In this document: piece by piece, positions 1 through 7,999 of the stretch | Layout of the letters: each line of letters opens with the position of its first letter | Position numbering within the stretch: position 1 is the first letter of the stretch | Assembly (NCBI GenBank): GCA_017630405.1 | Contig: JAGBVH010000019.1 | Coordinates: 1 to 53,284, forward strand | Reading direction: 5' to 3' | Origin: Alphaproteobacteria bacterium | GTDB taxonomy: Bacteria; Pseudomonadota; Alphaproteobacteria; Rs-D84 | Length of the DNA: 53,284 nucleotides | The notes under the pieces: generated by a model | Seen by the model: the letters and a program-made list of their open reading frames with translations, nothing else | Told to the model about the DNA's origin: nothing | Database searches by the model: none | Program-made: the position numbers and the translations under genes

Positions 1-124
1 TTTCTACACACACACCACACACACAACATTATACCAAAAATGACAATCTATCACAAGATTGAATTGCGTTTTGTAGTTTTTGGTGATAGTATAAAAGTTG
101 TTCCGAAACAATGGTGTTTTGGAA

Positions 125-176
125 GCCGCGGATTTATATCCTAACTTGTCCTGCGTTAATGGACTAAACAAGGAGT
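125..176 (+). promoter_or_regulatory. SAM-II/SAM-V-type riboswitch in front of metK
   Basis: The leader folds as an H-type pseudoknot. Stem P1 pairs CGCGG (127-131) with CTGCG (151-155). A second helix pairs loop bases CTTGT (145-149) with ACAAG (168-172), which overlaps the Shine-Dalgarno AAGGAG (170-175). The conserved-looking pieces GATTTA (131-136), CTAAA (164-168) and AAGG match the SAM-II/SAM-V ligand-binding core as I remember it. Known role of the family: SAM binding closes the pseudoknot and hides the ribosome site, lowering translation. The adjacent gene makes SAM, so feedback control fits well. Confidence 0.8.
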
Positions 177-182
177 CTTTTT

Positions 183-1208
183 ATGTTAAAAACTGCAGAA
201 GCGGTGTCCTTGGGGCATCCAGATAAAATTTCCGATTATATTTCATCTTATATCTTGGATCGAATGATTGAAATGGATTCGTCTGTTAAATACGCGGTCG
301 AAGTTATGGTCAAGGATAATACGGTTATACTTGGTGGTGAAATTACGGGTAAAGTTGATTTGGCAAATTTGGACGAATTTGTAAAATCCGCGGTTCGTGA
401 AATCGGATACGATGAACGCTATGCCACCATTTGGGGCGATTATGCATTAAACATAAACCGCCTGCGCGTGATAAATTTATTGGGTGTTCAATCGCCTGAT
501 ATAAATCGCGGGGTTGAAAATAATGGCTGGGGTGACCAAGGTGTATTTGTCGGATATGCGTGTCGTGGTAATGCTGAATTTATCAATCAAGAATTATATC
601 TTGCACGTAAGTTAAATCGTGCGATATATGAATATGCACGCGCATCAGATGTGTTGGGTTTAGATATAAAAACACAAATCACATTGGACGATGAAAATCG
701 AATTAAGACAGCAATTGTTGCGGTTCCTATGTTGTGCCAATGTGATATCACACCATTGATTATTGATGCTCTTGGTCAAGTACCAGAAAATATCATAGTT
801 AACGGAACAGGGATATACACATATCACTCTTCGATTGCGGATTGTGGTGTGACGGGGCGCAAATTGGCATGTGATTTTTATTCGACTGCGGCACCGATTG
901 GTGGGGGCAGCCCATGGACCAAGGACGGCAGCAAATCCGATTTAACACTAAATTTATTTGCGCGATATATGGCATTGGAAAATTTGGGTGATAATGACGA
1001 ATGTACTGTTTATTTATCGTCATGTATTGGGCGGGCAGAATTACCAAGCGGTACAATCAAGACCACGCGTAATGGAGTGACCAAAACGCAAAATTTATTT
1101 TGCAACCAAAGCCCAAAAAGCTTAATCAAATTGTTTGGGCTGGATCGGCCACAATATGCCAAACTATGCCGCCAAGGCTTGATGTCTTTGCGTGTTGTCA
1201 GTGAATAA
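183..1208 (+). CDS. metK: S-adenosylmethionine synthetase, short divergent form
   Basis: Makes S-adenosylmethionine from methionine and ATP in the cytoplasm. The N-terminus carries the GHPDKISD nucleotide-binding motif, followed by GDQG near residue 118 and DCGVTGRK near residue 220. The usual GGGAFSGKD loop appears as GGGSPWTKDGSKSD near residue 238, so one of the most conserved family signatures is altered. At 341 residues it is 40 or more shorter than typical bacterial MetK, mainly in the C-terminal part. The start is placed by AAGGAG 7 nt upstream, which is part of the riboswitch. A hairpin terminator follows. Assignment as MetK is firm by motif order; whether it is fully active is an inference, although SAM-responsive control argues that it is. 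Confidence 0.88.
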   Translation: MLKTAEAVSLGHPDKISDYISSYILDRMIEMDSSVKYAVEVMVKDNTVILGGEITGKVDLANLDEFVKSAVREIGYDERYATIWGDYALNINRLRVINLLGVQSPDINRGVENNGWGDQGVFVGYACRGNAEFINQELYLARKLNRAIYEYARASDVLGLDIKTQITLDDENRIKTAIVAVPMLCQCDITPLIIDALGQVPENIIVNGTGIYTYHSSIADCGVTGRKLACDFYSTAAPIGGGSPWTKDGSKSDLTLNLFARYMALENLGDNDECTVYLSSCIGRAELPSGTIKTTRNGVTKTQNLFCNQSPKSLIKLFGLDRPQYAKLCRQGLMSLRVVSE

Positions 1209-1212
1209 AACA

Positions 1213-1230
1213 ACCGCCCAAACGGGCGGT
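1213..1230. terminator. Bidirectional terminator between metK and the Slam gene
   Basis: A 7-bp stem, ACCGCCC/GGGCGGT, with loop AAAC, lies between two converging genes and is flanked by A-rich and T-rich tracts on the two strands. Confidence 0.75.
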
Positions 1231-1236
1231 GTTTAT

Positions 1237-2571
1237 CTAGAACTTTTGTCGCAGTGTAAATTCTGCGGTGAATTTATCAAATTCGCGCTGCCATATGTTT
1301 GAATCGCGGTGAGTATAACTGAACACAACCATTGGCACAAATCCCCAGATATCAAAATTATTGTTTGACACAGAAACAGAATATCTTTGTGTAAAGTCGC
1401 GTTCGGTTATTTGTGAAAAATTATCATTATGTACAACCCACTTGTCGTCATCATATGCGGTCCAGTAAAAATATGGCTCGCCATAGATATGAAAACCCCA
1501 TGGCAATTCTGTGCCAAGTCCAACACCAAATCCGGGTTGCCAGTATGAATATTCGGGTGCGTTCGCAACTTCACGCGATATGCCAATGCGTGCCAGTGCA
1601 TACAGTCGCGCATTAAACGAATATGAAAAACGCAACTGTGAAGAATATGTGTCGCCAGATAGAAAGTCGTCATATAAATCGTACGAGTTGTTCAGATATT
1701 GTAATTGCAGACCGCCCGAAAATCTTCTTGTAAAGTCATAGTTCAAATCCAACTTTGCGCCAACCGACCAATTGTATCGTTCCCACCCGTACCAGCGGCG
1801 ATTCCAAACCGCGGCCAACCACGCATCCCCGTTATCCCAGATATATCGTGGGCCAGTTCCAACAGACAAATACAAATCATCATAGTCAGAAATATCATAT
1901 AGATTCGAATATATAAACGCGTCTGATTTCCATCGCCAATGGTCAGACAACTTAAATTCATAGTTTCCGCCCAATGAAAAGTTATAACCAATTGCGGATT
2001 CTGGGTCACTTAAATCGCGACACATGGGCCCAAGTATGGTATTCACACACTCGGTTCCGCCAATTGCATTGTTGATATTATTGTCGGGTGCCGCACCAAA
2101 GTTAAACCATATATTCCAATTTTTGTTTTGGCGAATAACCCAGCGATAATAATTCATCACTTTTCGCACATTGTCCGGCAGGTCACGTCCCGCCATGGCA
2201 AGGCGCAAATGATAGTCCGCCCGATACCATTGTTTTGTGTGCATATAGCAGGTTGCAAGTTCAAATCGAATACGCGCCAAATCCGGCTGGTCATCAAGTA
2301 TCTTTCTGTAAATCTTGATTGCGGAATCATAGTCGTCTTGTTTCTGTGCGATTTGTGCCAATAAAAACCAACGTTCGATTTCCAATGCCGCATTATTCAT
2401 CTTGGGCATTTTGGTCAGAATTTGTTCCGCGTTATCAATGTCGTCACGTTCAACCAAATCGCCGGCCAGTTTTATTGCGTCCAGCGTGGACATAGTGATT
2501 TCCTGTGTGTTTTTGGCCAGGCAAACACATGGTAATAACGCAATCGCAAAGATAAAGAATTTTAATTTCAT
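1237..2571 (-). CDS. Slam-type surface lipoprotein assembly modifier (outer membrane)
   Basis: The 444-residue protein has a signal peptide (residues 1-19, cleavage after CLA), TPR-like helices over about 25-150 with repeated Asp/Ala-rich A-x-x-I-Y-R patterns, and then a long Tyr/Trp-rich beta-barrel region from about 155 to a terminal Phe (RQKF). This domain order, and the RFELATCY motif inside the TPR part, match the Slam (DUF560) family. Slam proteins move selected lipoproteins or soluble cargos through the outer membrane (type XI secretion). It is divergently transcribed from a secreted Cys-rich protein with only a short shared promoter region, which makes that neighbour a possible client, though this is only context. 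A generic TPR porin is the alternative. Confidence 0.75.
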   Translation of the reverse strand: MKLKFFIFAIALLPCVCLAKNTQEITMSTLDAIKLAGDLVERDDIDNAEQILTKMPKMNNAALEIERWFLLAQIAQKQDDYDSAIKIYRKILDDQPDLARIRFELATCYMHTKQWYRADYHLRLAMAGRDLPDNVRKVMNYYRWVIRQNKNWNIWFNFGAAPDNNINNAIGGTECVNTILGPMCRDLSDPESAIGYNFSLGGNYEFKLSDHWRWKSDAFIYSNLYDISDYDDLYLSVGTGPRYIWDNGDAWLAAVWNRRWYGWERYNWSVGAKLDLNYDFTRRFSGGLQLQYLNNSYDLYDDFLSGDTYSSQLRFSYSFNARLYALARIGISREVANAPEYSYWQPGFGVGLGTELPWGFHIYGEPYFYWTAYDDDKWVVHNDNFSQITERDFTQRYSVSVSNNNFDIWGFVPMVVFSYTHRDSNIWQREFDKFTAEFTLRQKF

Positions 2572-2640
2572 TTGGATTTAATAAATATAATCCTAGGATA
2601 CAGTAAAAATAAAGTCAACAGGCACAGTTTGATATTGATT

Positions 2641-2670
2641 TTGCTTGCGCTACATATCTTTTTTTACTAT
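2641..2670 (+). promoter_or_regulatory. Candidate sigma70 promoter for the Cys-rich secreted protein
   Basis: TTGCTT (2641-2646) and TACTAT (2665-2670) are separated by 18 bp, about 27 bp upstream of the chosen GTG start. Confidence 0.4.
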
Positions 2671-2697
2671 GCTGATGTCAATAGAGCAGGGGAGTCC

Positions 2698-4179
2698 GTG
2701 AAGCATATTTTACCGATTTTTTTAATCATGCTTATATACAGCGATGCTTTCGCGGTTGTTGGCGATGGTACGGGTGGATTGGCTAGTTGCGCGGGCCTTG
2801 CAGAAGATGCTTGCTTGGCGCGTTCAAATAGTTGTTGGTGGACACCTTTGACTTCGATACATGCGTCCGATGCCGATTGTTATACATGCTCGAACCCACC
2901 CCAAGATGGATACAGTTATGTTTCTGGAACATTGGCAAAATACTATTCGGTGACTAATCTCGCACATCGCGAATTTATGGACATTTGGGCTGATATGGAT
3001 GTCAGCAACCCGGTTTTTTGTCCTTGGATTTTTTCATGCCCCGCTGGTCAGTATCCGGAGTTGTCAGATGGCGGGTATACTTGTTCCTCATGCGATGGTA
3101 ATACCTATTCAAATACCGAATATAAAATTATGGTTACCGGAAAAGATCAATATTGGAAAATTGGTGCTAATGGTGTTGTGGGCACTGCACCAAATACCTC
3201 TCTTGTATGTTCAAGTTGCGGAAGTAATGCGGTTGCAAATTCTGACCATACAAACTGTAATTGTGTGGCGGGCTATATGACCGGTGAAGGCAGGTATGAA
3301 AATGTCGGTATGACCAGTTGCACACAGGGGCGCACATACGATATCAGACTTATTCCAACTGAAACACTAGGCCCGGAATTGAAAATACGCTATTGGTATA
3401 CACGCGGATATGATGTTAATGGCGATGACAGCTTTGATGATGTTGGAGAGCCTATATATTCGAATCTGTCGCGCGCAAAGTATGATTTAATTGGGTGGAG
3501 TCCAATCGTCAATGTGGATCCAACTGAACTTGAATGGCCCGGGTTTGCGGGAAATACCCTATCCAAAAAAAATAATGAATTTGATATTGCGGATTATTGC
3601 GATAAAAATGAATGTGATTACAACAGTCTTGGCGAAATACAGATGTATGCAGTTTGGAGCCCTAAAAAATACTCGATTATTTACAAGAACGAAAAGTTTG
3701 CCACCGGACCTGATGTAAACCTTATGGGGGTATATGGCCAGTCTGTCAAAGTTAAATCAAACGAATGGCTAAAAAAAACAGTAGAGTGTCATCCTGTTGA
3801 CGATCTTCTTGCGTCAGTTCCATGTGATTTTGAAGGTGGATCAGTCCCCGATGGGAAACTTTCCAATGGTTGGAAGTGTGATAATTGTGCCACAACGTAT
3901 GCCTTGTTTGCTGATGATAAAATCCCAGAACCCGCTGATGGTTATCCAGCAGATACCGTTGTTTTAACTGCGACAACTTCAGACTGTCCTGTGGGATATT
4001 ATTGTACGAATAATGAAAAACATAAATGTCCCGCTGGTTCGACCAGTAATTCTGGCGCCAAAAGTAAAGAGGATTGCTATTTGGTTGGCGGGATAACAAA
4101 ATTCTGCAAGTCGGGTTCTGAAAATTGTATTGCGATGCCTGATGACTGGGGCACCACGCTTAAATACCAAGGTCAATAA
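2698..4179 (+). CDS. Secreted Cys-rich protein with InlB/Flg-like repeats
   Basis: I chose the GTG at 2698 because AGGGGAG stands 3 nt upstream and translation from there opens with a clean signal peptide, MKHILPIFLIMLIYSDAFA. The reading frame stays open upstream to 2572, but that part looks like leader. The 493-residue protein is rich in paired Cys (CSSC, CPAG, CNC repeats) resembling TNFR/GCC-type disulfide modules, at both its N-terminal half and its C-terminus (CPAGSTSNSGAKSKEDC). Between about residues 211 and 325 it has two stretches ending in GWSP and YAVWSPKKYSIIYKN that match InlB B-repeat (Listeria-Bacteroides) style. It should be exported and folded oxidatively at the surface or outside. 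No lipobox is seen. Function unknown; adhesion is possible. Confidence 0.7.
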   Translation: MKHILPIFLIMLIYSDAFAVVGDGTGGLASCAGLAEDACLARSNSCWWTPLTSIHASDADCYTCSNPPQDGYSYVSGTLAKYYSVTNLAHREFMDIWADMDVSNPVFCPWIFSCPAGQYPELSDGGYTCSSCDGNTYSNTEYKIMVTGKDQYWKIGANGVVGTAPNTSLVCSSCGSNAVANSDHTNCNCVAGYMTGEGRYENVGMTSCTQGRTYDIRLIPTETLGPELKIRYWYTRGYDVNGDDSFDDVGEPIYSNLSRAKYDLIGWSPIVNVDPTELEWPGFAGNTLSKKNNEFDIADYCDKNECDYNSLGEIQMYAVWSPKKYSIIYKNEKFATGPDVNLMGVYGQSVKVKSNEWLKKTVECHPVDDLLASVPCDFEGGSVPDGKLSNGWKCDNCATTYALFADDKIPEPADGYPADTVVLTATTSDCPVGYYCTNNEKHKCPAGSTSNSGAKSKEDCYLVGGITKFCKSGSENCIAMPDDWGTTLKYQGQ

Positions 4180-4191
4180 TCAAGATAAATA

Positions 4192-4215
4192 AAAATCCCC
4201 CAGTCGGGGGATTTT
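4192..4215. terminator. Bidirectional intrinsic terminator
   Basis: AAAATCCCCC (4192-4201) pairs with GGGGGATTTT (4206-4215) around a 4-nt loop between two converging genes. Confidence 0.85.
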
Positions 4216-4228
4216 GTCGGTCGGGAAA

Positions 4229-4738
4229 CTATTTTTTGCGTTTTGCCTTTGCGTTTTTCGCCTTTGATTTTATGCGTGGCTTTACGATTTTTGCTTCTTC
4301 GATTTCGGCTGCTTCTATATCGGTTTCGCCACTTGCGACCCCTATAATATGATTTACATTATCGCGCATATTTGGATGTCGGTCCGCATACTTTTTAATT
4401 CCGACCAGAATCGCGGCTGTGATAATTTTTTCCATATCGCGCATATCGATATTGTTGGAAATTTTACCACGAATACTGGACATTATTCCGTTCACGGTAT
4501 TGCGGGCGCGGCGAATAAAGGCGCGTCTGCGATGTGTAACGACTATTTCGCGTATCCACATCAATATCAGCGATACTACCAATGGTACAATTACGCACCA
4601 CAGAAAGTATCGATACCAGCCATCGCAAAAGCGGGTTGTGAACATTGCGTCACACACTCGTTGAAAGTGCAGGGCGCTTACCGCGACCATTTCATAAACG
4701 GCCAATGCGGTTACATATATTTTAGATTTTATTAACAT
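4229..4738 (-). CDS. Small membrane protein with Lys-rich tail, unknown function
   Basis: The 169-residue protein has two probable membrane helices (about residues 8-25 and 43-62), then a basic patch (HRRRAFIRRAR), a mixed helical region with a conserved-looking NVNHIIG segment, and a strongly basic Lys/Ala tail (KSKAKNAKAKRKK). I do not recognise a family. The basic tail may be cytoplasmic and could bind nucleic acid or phospholipid. A GAGAGGA ribosome site precedes the ATG. It is transcribed alone and ends at the shared terminator with the Cys-rich gene. Confidence 0.65.
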   Translation of the reverse strand: MLIKSKIYVTALAVYEMVAVSALHFQRVCDAMFTTRFCDGWYRYFLWCVIVPLVVSLILMWIREIVVTHRRRAFIRRARNTVNGIMSSIRGKISNNIDMRDMEKIITAAILVGIKKYADRHPNMRDNVNHIIGVASGETDIEAAEIEEAKIVKPRIKSKAKNAKAKRKK

Positions 4739-4811
4739 TATAGGTCCTCTCTCCTCTGATACATATTGTGCAATTTATGGAATAAAAAATCAGCAGGTAT
4801 GAATTCACAAA

Positions 4812-4832
4812 AAACACCCGCAAGGGGTGTTT
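4812..4832. terminator. Terminator hairpin, outer copy of a duplicated tRNA-Ser tail
   Basis: AAACACCC/GGGTGTTT around a 5-nt loop. It is nearly identical, including the following TTAATTTTTATGGCG, to the terminator directly 3' of tRNA-Ser at 4993-5013. Confidence 0.6.
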
Positions 4833-4992
4833 AATTTTTATGGCGACGGGTTCGGGATTGTCTGATTCCCATATTCGCTTTCGCTCTATGGGCCCCTTTC
4901 GCTACATAAGGTTCAAACTTCGCCAATGCTTGTTTTCACCAATTGACGCTCCGAACCCCTGGGTTCTCATCCGACCACCACAGATAAAAATA
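4833..4992 (-). repeat. tRNA-adjacent repeat, copy A (between two copies of the tRNA-Ser terminator)
   Basis: No gene is visible here. On the minus strand the segment follows tRNA-Ser and its terminator. Its core (4855-4913) is about 80% identical by eye to the segment at 11065-11114, which follows tRNA-Arg. Shared words include TTCCCATAT, TCGCT and GGGCCC followed by CTTTCG. A palindrome-like GAACCC/GGGTTC lies in both. Copy A has about 40 extra bases next to the palindrome. Together with the duplicated terminators this looks like an insertion at the 3' side of a tRNA gene. Confidence 0.55.
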
Positions 4993-5013
4993 AAACACCC
5001 GCAAAGGGTGTTT
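4993..5013 (-). terminator. tRNA-Ser terminator
   Basis: AAACACCC/GGGTGTTT hairpin with loop GCAAA, 9 nt downstream of the encoded CCA on the minus strand. Confidence 0.7.
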
Positions 5014-5021
5014 AATTTTTA

Positions 5022-5111
5022 TGGCGGATGGTGAGGGATTCGAACCCCCGGAAGGATTGCTCCTTCAACGGTTTTCAAGACCGCCGCATTCGACCGCTCT
5101 GCCAACCATCC
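5022..5111 (-). tRNA. tRNA-Ser (TGA)
   Basis: The acceptor arms GGATGGT and ACCATCC pair, the T arm carries GGTTCGAATCC, the anticodon loop CTTGAAA reads TGA, and a long class II variable arm is present. CCA is encoded at 5022-5024. Length with CCA is 90 nt. Confidence 0.95.
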
Positions 5112-5140
5112 GAATTTCAGTCAACAGGGCGTATTGTACA

Positions 5141-5938
5141 TTATTTTTTGCGTAATGCAAATACAAAAATCGCTAAACCTGCAAAAAACATTATGCCAGA
5201 CAGTAATTGCCCCATGGTCAACCCCCAACTGGTCAGGAATCCAATGTGTGCATCAGGTGCGCGAAACTGTTCGCATATCATACGGAATACCGCATATCCC
5301 ATACCCATTATGCCACCCAAAGCACCGCTGTGCCGGCGCAGGCCTGTGAATTTGTAAAGGCATAACATTATAATAAATAGCAACGCACCTTCGCTTGCAG
5401 CTTCATAAAGCGGGCTAGGGTGACGGGCCACAGGTATATCGCCATTAAATACAACACCCCATGGCACATCTGTTGTGCGGCCCATTACTTCCATATTAAT
5501 AAAGTTCGCAATACGGCCAAAGAACAAACCAATCGGCGCAACCACTGCCATCAAATCCAACAGCGCCCAAGGATTTAGCTTTTGTTTGTGGCCAAATAAA
5601 AATACTGCGGTAATTACCCCAATCAATCCGCCATGAAAACTCATGCCCCCATGCCATACGGCAAGAATTTCCAACGGATGCGCAATAAAAAAGGGCAGGT
5701 TATAAAACAGCACATAACCCAATCGACCACCGATGATAACCCCCAGTATTACAGCGGTCAGCAAATCATCCAGTTGCTTTTTCGACATATGTACCATACT
5801 GTCGCTGCGTGACATTAAACGCTTGAAAACAAGATAACCCACAACAAATGCCGCGATATAGGCCAGCGCATACCAACGAATGTCCAGTCCCAGTACAGAA
5901 AACGCTACGGGAGAGATGGGATTAATATTTATTGCCAT
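5141..5938 (-). CDS. lgt: Prolipoprotein diacylglyceryl transferase
   Basis: Transfers diacylglycerol from phosphatidylglycerol to the lipobox Cys of prelipoproteins in the inner membrane. The 265-residue protein has about seven membrane helices and the family core HGGMSFHGGLIG near residue 97, GRxANFINMEVMGR near residue 143 and RHPSPLYEA near residue 172; the last includes residues of the active region in known Lgt. I chose the ATG at 5938 (MAININPISP) because the 21 residues upstream are not Lgt-like. It is divergent from the Bax-inhibitor-1 gene. Lipoproteins encoded elsewhere in the window (LptE, LivK, LptM-like, META-like) are its likely substrates. Confidence 0.95.
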   Translation of the reverse strand: MAININPISPVAFSVLGLDIRWYALAYIAAFVVGYLVFKRLMSRSDSMVHMSKKQLDDLLTAVILGVIIGGRLGYVLFYNLPFFIAHPLEILAVWHGGMSFHGGLIGVITAVFLFGHKQKLNPWALLDLMAVVAPIGLFFGRIANFINMEVMGRTTDVPWGVVFNGDIPVARHPSPLYEAASEGALLFIIMLCLYKFTGLRRHSGALGGIMGMGYAVFRMICEQFRAPDAHIGFLTSWGLTMGQLLSGIMFFAGLAIFVFALRKK

Positions 5939-6013
5939 TTTATAATGCCTTTGGTCTTGAATTACATCCCAGATTGTATTATATATCAGATAAATAACCA
6001 AGGAGAAAAAATT

Positions 6014-6763
6014 ATGGTTGCGAAAAAAACAGTAATCAAGGACACGACTGCGCGTCGCATTGGTGCGGCATCATCGCGTAAGTCTGGTGGTATTGAATCA
6101 TATCTTCGTCGTATATTTGGATTGATGTTTGGTGCGGTTGGTTTAACTGCGGTTGCATCGTTTATCACTTTGACAACACCTTTGTTGGGGTTATTGTTTT
6201 CGCCACATGGTCTGTCTGGTTTTTATTACATCTTGTTGTTTGGCGGTCTGGCGGTATCAATCTGGGCCCAGGTTCGTGTATTCAAAATGAATCCATCAAC
6301 AGCTGCATGGTTGTTGGCGTTGTACGCGGTTCTGATTGGTATCACAATGACACCATTGATTTGGGTCGCGCTGTCTGTTAACCCAGGCTCTATTTTGATG
6401 GCGTTTGTTGTTGCTGCTGCGATGTTTGCGTGTATGGCAATGTTCGGGTATAAAACTGTCAAAGACCTGTCTTTCTTGGGTATAGTCCTGTTTATGGGTA
6501 TGATAGGTTTGATTTTAGTTGGTATTGCATCAATGTTCTGGCCTGCGATTATGGGCGGTACAGCCGGCACAGTTGTATGCTTTATTGGTGTTTTGATTTT
6601 TGCGCTGTTTACTGCGTATGATATGCAGACCTTGAAACGCGCATATGCAGTAATTGGTGATGATACACAGAAAGACCAATTGGCGGTCTTGGGTGCGTTG
6701 CATTTGTACATTTCGTTCATCGCAATGTTCCAGTATCTGTTAAGTTTGTTTAATCGCGATTAA
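6014..6763 (+). CDS. Bax inhibitor-1/YccA family membrane protein
   Basis: The start is set by AAGGAG 8 nt upstream of the ATG at 6014. The 249-residue protein has a basic cytoplasmic N-terminus (about 40 residues) and about seven closely packed membrane helices. The C-terminal part includes FALFTAYDMQTLKRAY near residue 200, which is the typical TMBIM/BI-1 signature with an Asp in a late helix. Bacterial members are associated with membrane calcium leak or with FtsH control (YccA). It is followed, 25 nt on, by the ferredoxin gene, and the two may be co-transcribed to the terminator at 6968. Confidence 0.88.
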   Translation: MVAKKTVIKDTTARRIGAASSRKSGGIESYLRRIFGLMFGAVGLTAVASFITLTTPLLGLLFSPHGLSGFYYILLFGGLAVSIWAQVRVFKMNPSTAAWLLALYAVLIGITMTPLIWVALSVNPGSILMAFVVAAAMFACMAMFGYKTVKDLSFLGIVLFMGMIGLILVGIASMFWPAIMGGTAGTVVCFIGVLIFALFTAYDMQTLKRAYAVIGDDTQKDQLAVLGALHLYISFIAMFQYLLSLFNRD

Positions 6764-6788
6764 TCGTATAAAAAAGTGGAGTAAAAAA

Positions 6789-6965
6789 ATGGCTTATAAA
6801 ATCGATCCAAGTAAATGTATTGGTTGTCACACATGTATGGGTGTTTGCCCAGTTGCAGCGATATCTATGGCGGCGGATGGCAAATGCGTAATCGACCAAT
6901 CTAAATGTATTTCATGCGGCACCTGTGCAAGCATCTGTCCGGTTGGTGCAATCGCACACGAATAA
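6789..6965 (+). CDS. 2[4Fe-4S] ferredoxin
   Basis: A 58-residue protein with two complete C-x2-C-x2-C-x3-C-P cluster motifs (CIGCHTCMGVCP at 10-21 and CISCGTCASICP at 40-51). This is the clostridial-type low-potential electron carrier fold. It could feed electrons to anaerobic enzymes such as the radical-SAM activase of the anaerobic ribonucleotide reductase in this window; that link is an inference. GTGGAG lies about 6 nt upstream of the ATG. Cytoplasmic, no signal. Confidence 0.93.
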   Translation: MAYKIDPSKCIGCHTCMGVCPVAAISMAADGKCVIDQSKCISCGTCASICPVGAIAHE

Positions 6966-6967
6966 GC

Positions 6968-6987
6968 AAACGCCCGTTTGGGCGTTT
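6968..6987 (+). terminator. Intrinsic terminator after ferredoxin
   Basis: AAACGCCC/GGGCGTTT with loop GTTT, followed by a T-rich run. Confidence 0.85.
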
Positions 6988-7007
6988 TATTTTTTGCCTG
7001 CTATAAT

Positions 7008-7035
7008 TTGACAGCAATAAAATTTTTGTTAAAGT
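7008..7035 (+). promoter_or_regulatory. Promoter giving a nearly leaderless mRNA
   Basis: TTGACA (7008-7013), 16-bp spacer and TAAAGT (7030-7035). The expected start of transcription (about 7042) is 4 nt before the ATG at 7046, and no Shine-Dalgarno is visible. Confidence 0.5.
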
Positions 7036-7045
7036 ATCACGCACT

Positions 7046-7915
7046 ATGCGAAAAGTTAATCGTGAAAACGGTCCTATTGATATTCCCTTGTCGTGCAGTT
7101 TCTTTCTTGAGCCTGCGCTGGTTCGTTTTGCTCCATGTGTTGCAAATATGACACAGGAAACATTGGATTTTATTCATCAGTGGAATATCGCATTATTATC
7201 GGTGGTTAACGACCCGCGTAATCGTAATTTGTTAGGCTATCTGGGGAAAAGAATTTCCATTGGAATTAACAGGTATTCTGATTTTGGTGAACGCTGTGTA
7301 AACAGTGGTGGCGATATGACATCTTGGTCATTACATTACGCAATTCGCTTTGCAGAAAGTTTGGATTTCTTGGCCAAGAAGCAAAGAACTCAATCCGATA
7401 TAAAATTTGTGGATATGGGGTGTGGTCTGTCGCCTATGGCAGCGGTTGCTAAAAATGAATATAAAATATCTGATGCGTATTGTATCGATACAGAACCTTT
7501 GATTACGGATGTTTATGGTCAGACTATTCAAACAATGGGCGTGTCTGAACCAGTGTTTTTGGATTGGGCTGCTGTTACAGATATGGCACCAAAAAATCAA
7601 ATAAATACAATTATAGGCATGGGGGTATTTCCATATATGTCCACCGAAGAACAATTGGCACACTTTAAGTTTATATATGAACACATATCGAACTTTTTGA
7701 TAGAGATAAAATATAATCCAAATCCAAATCGAAAAATAAAAAACAGTTTCACATTACAAAGTCTGGTTGATATTGGGCTTGATGTGGAAAATGTGGACAG
7801 TCTTGAAACTGCTATTATGCGCAATTCGGTACGGTATTTGCATCGCTTTCGCCGCTTGTTGCCGGATGCGCGCAGGTTCGTTGCTGGCGACCGCAGCCTT
7901 TTTTTAAGCCGCTAG
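7046..7915 (+). CDS. SAM-dependent methyltransferase-like protein
   Basis: A 289-residue protein whose centre has VDMGCGLSP (about residues 122-130), a Rossmann motif I of class I methyltransferases, followed by an acidic strand end DAYCIDTEP (about 146-154) that fits motif II. The N-terminal 110 residues have no motif I recognise, and the C-terminus is basic (RYLHRFRRLLPDARR). The substrate is unknown. The gene is monocistronic, with a promoter placed so that the message would be almost leaderless. Confidence is fair for the fold and low for the reaction. Confidence 0.6.
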   Translation: MRKVNRENGPIDIPLSCSFFLEPALVRFAPCVANMTQETLDFIHQWNIALLSVVNDPRNRNLLGYLGKRISIGINRYSDFGERCVNSGGDMTSWSLHYAIRFAESLDFLAKKQRTQSDIKFVDMGCGLSPMAAVAKNEYKISDAYCIDTEPLITDVYGQTIQTMGVSEPVFLDWAAVTDMAPKNQINTIIGMGVFPYMSTEEQLAHFKFIYEHISNFLIEIKYNPNPNRKIKNSFTLQSLVDIGLDVENVDSLETAIMRNSVRYLHRFRRLLPDARRFVAGDRSLFLSR

Positions 7916-7926
7916 ATTTTATGGTG

Positions 7927-7954
7927 TTGACATTTTGCGTTGTTGCGCTACAAT
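7927..7954 (+). promoter_or_regulatory. Promoter of the ABC ATPase leader
   Basis: TTGACA (7927-7932), 16-bp spacer, TACAAT (7949-7954). The transcript would start near 7961, giving a 110-nt leader before the ATPase gene. Confidence 0.65.
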
Positions 7955-7984
7955 AAAAACATACATTACCAAGGAATAAAACCA

Positions 7985-7999
7985 ATGAGTCGTTTATAA
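7985..7999 (+). CDS. Putative four-residue leader peptide (MSRL)
   Basis: ATG AGT CGT TTA TAA has AAGGAA 8 nt upstream, a better ribosome site than many real genes here. It lies inside the 5' arm of a long inverted repeat whose partner arm is just upstream of the ABC ATPase ribosome site. Short leader ORFs of this kind control several antibiotic-resistance ABC-F genes by ribosome stalling; the parallel is an inference. Confidence 0.45.
   Translation: MSRL

Noticed and set aside
1-60. CA-rich stretch at the window start as a regulatory element
   Set aside because: Simple ACACAC sequence without symmetry or nearby start; nothing supports a function.
3752-4099. Minus-strand ORF of 115 codons inside the Cys-rich gene
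   Set aside because: Shadow of the longer gene, which has a signal peptide and Cys pattern; no ribosome site.
4840-5357. Short plus-strand ORFs around tRNA-Ser
   Set aside because: They run through the tRNA and its repeats and have no start signals.
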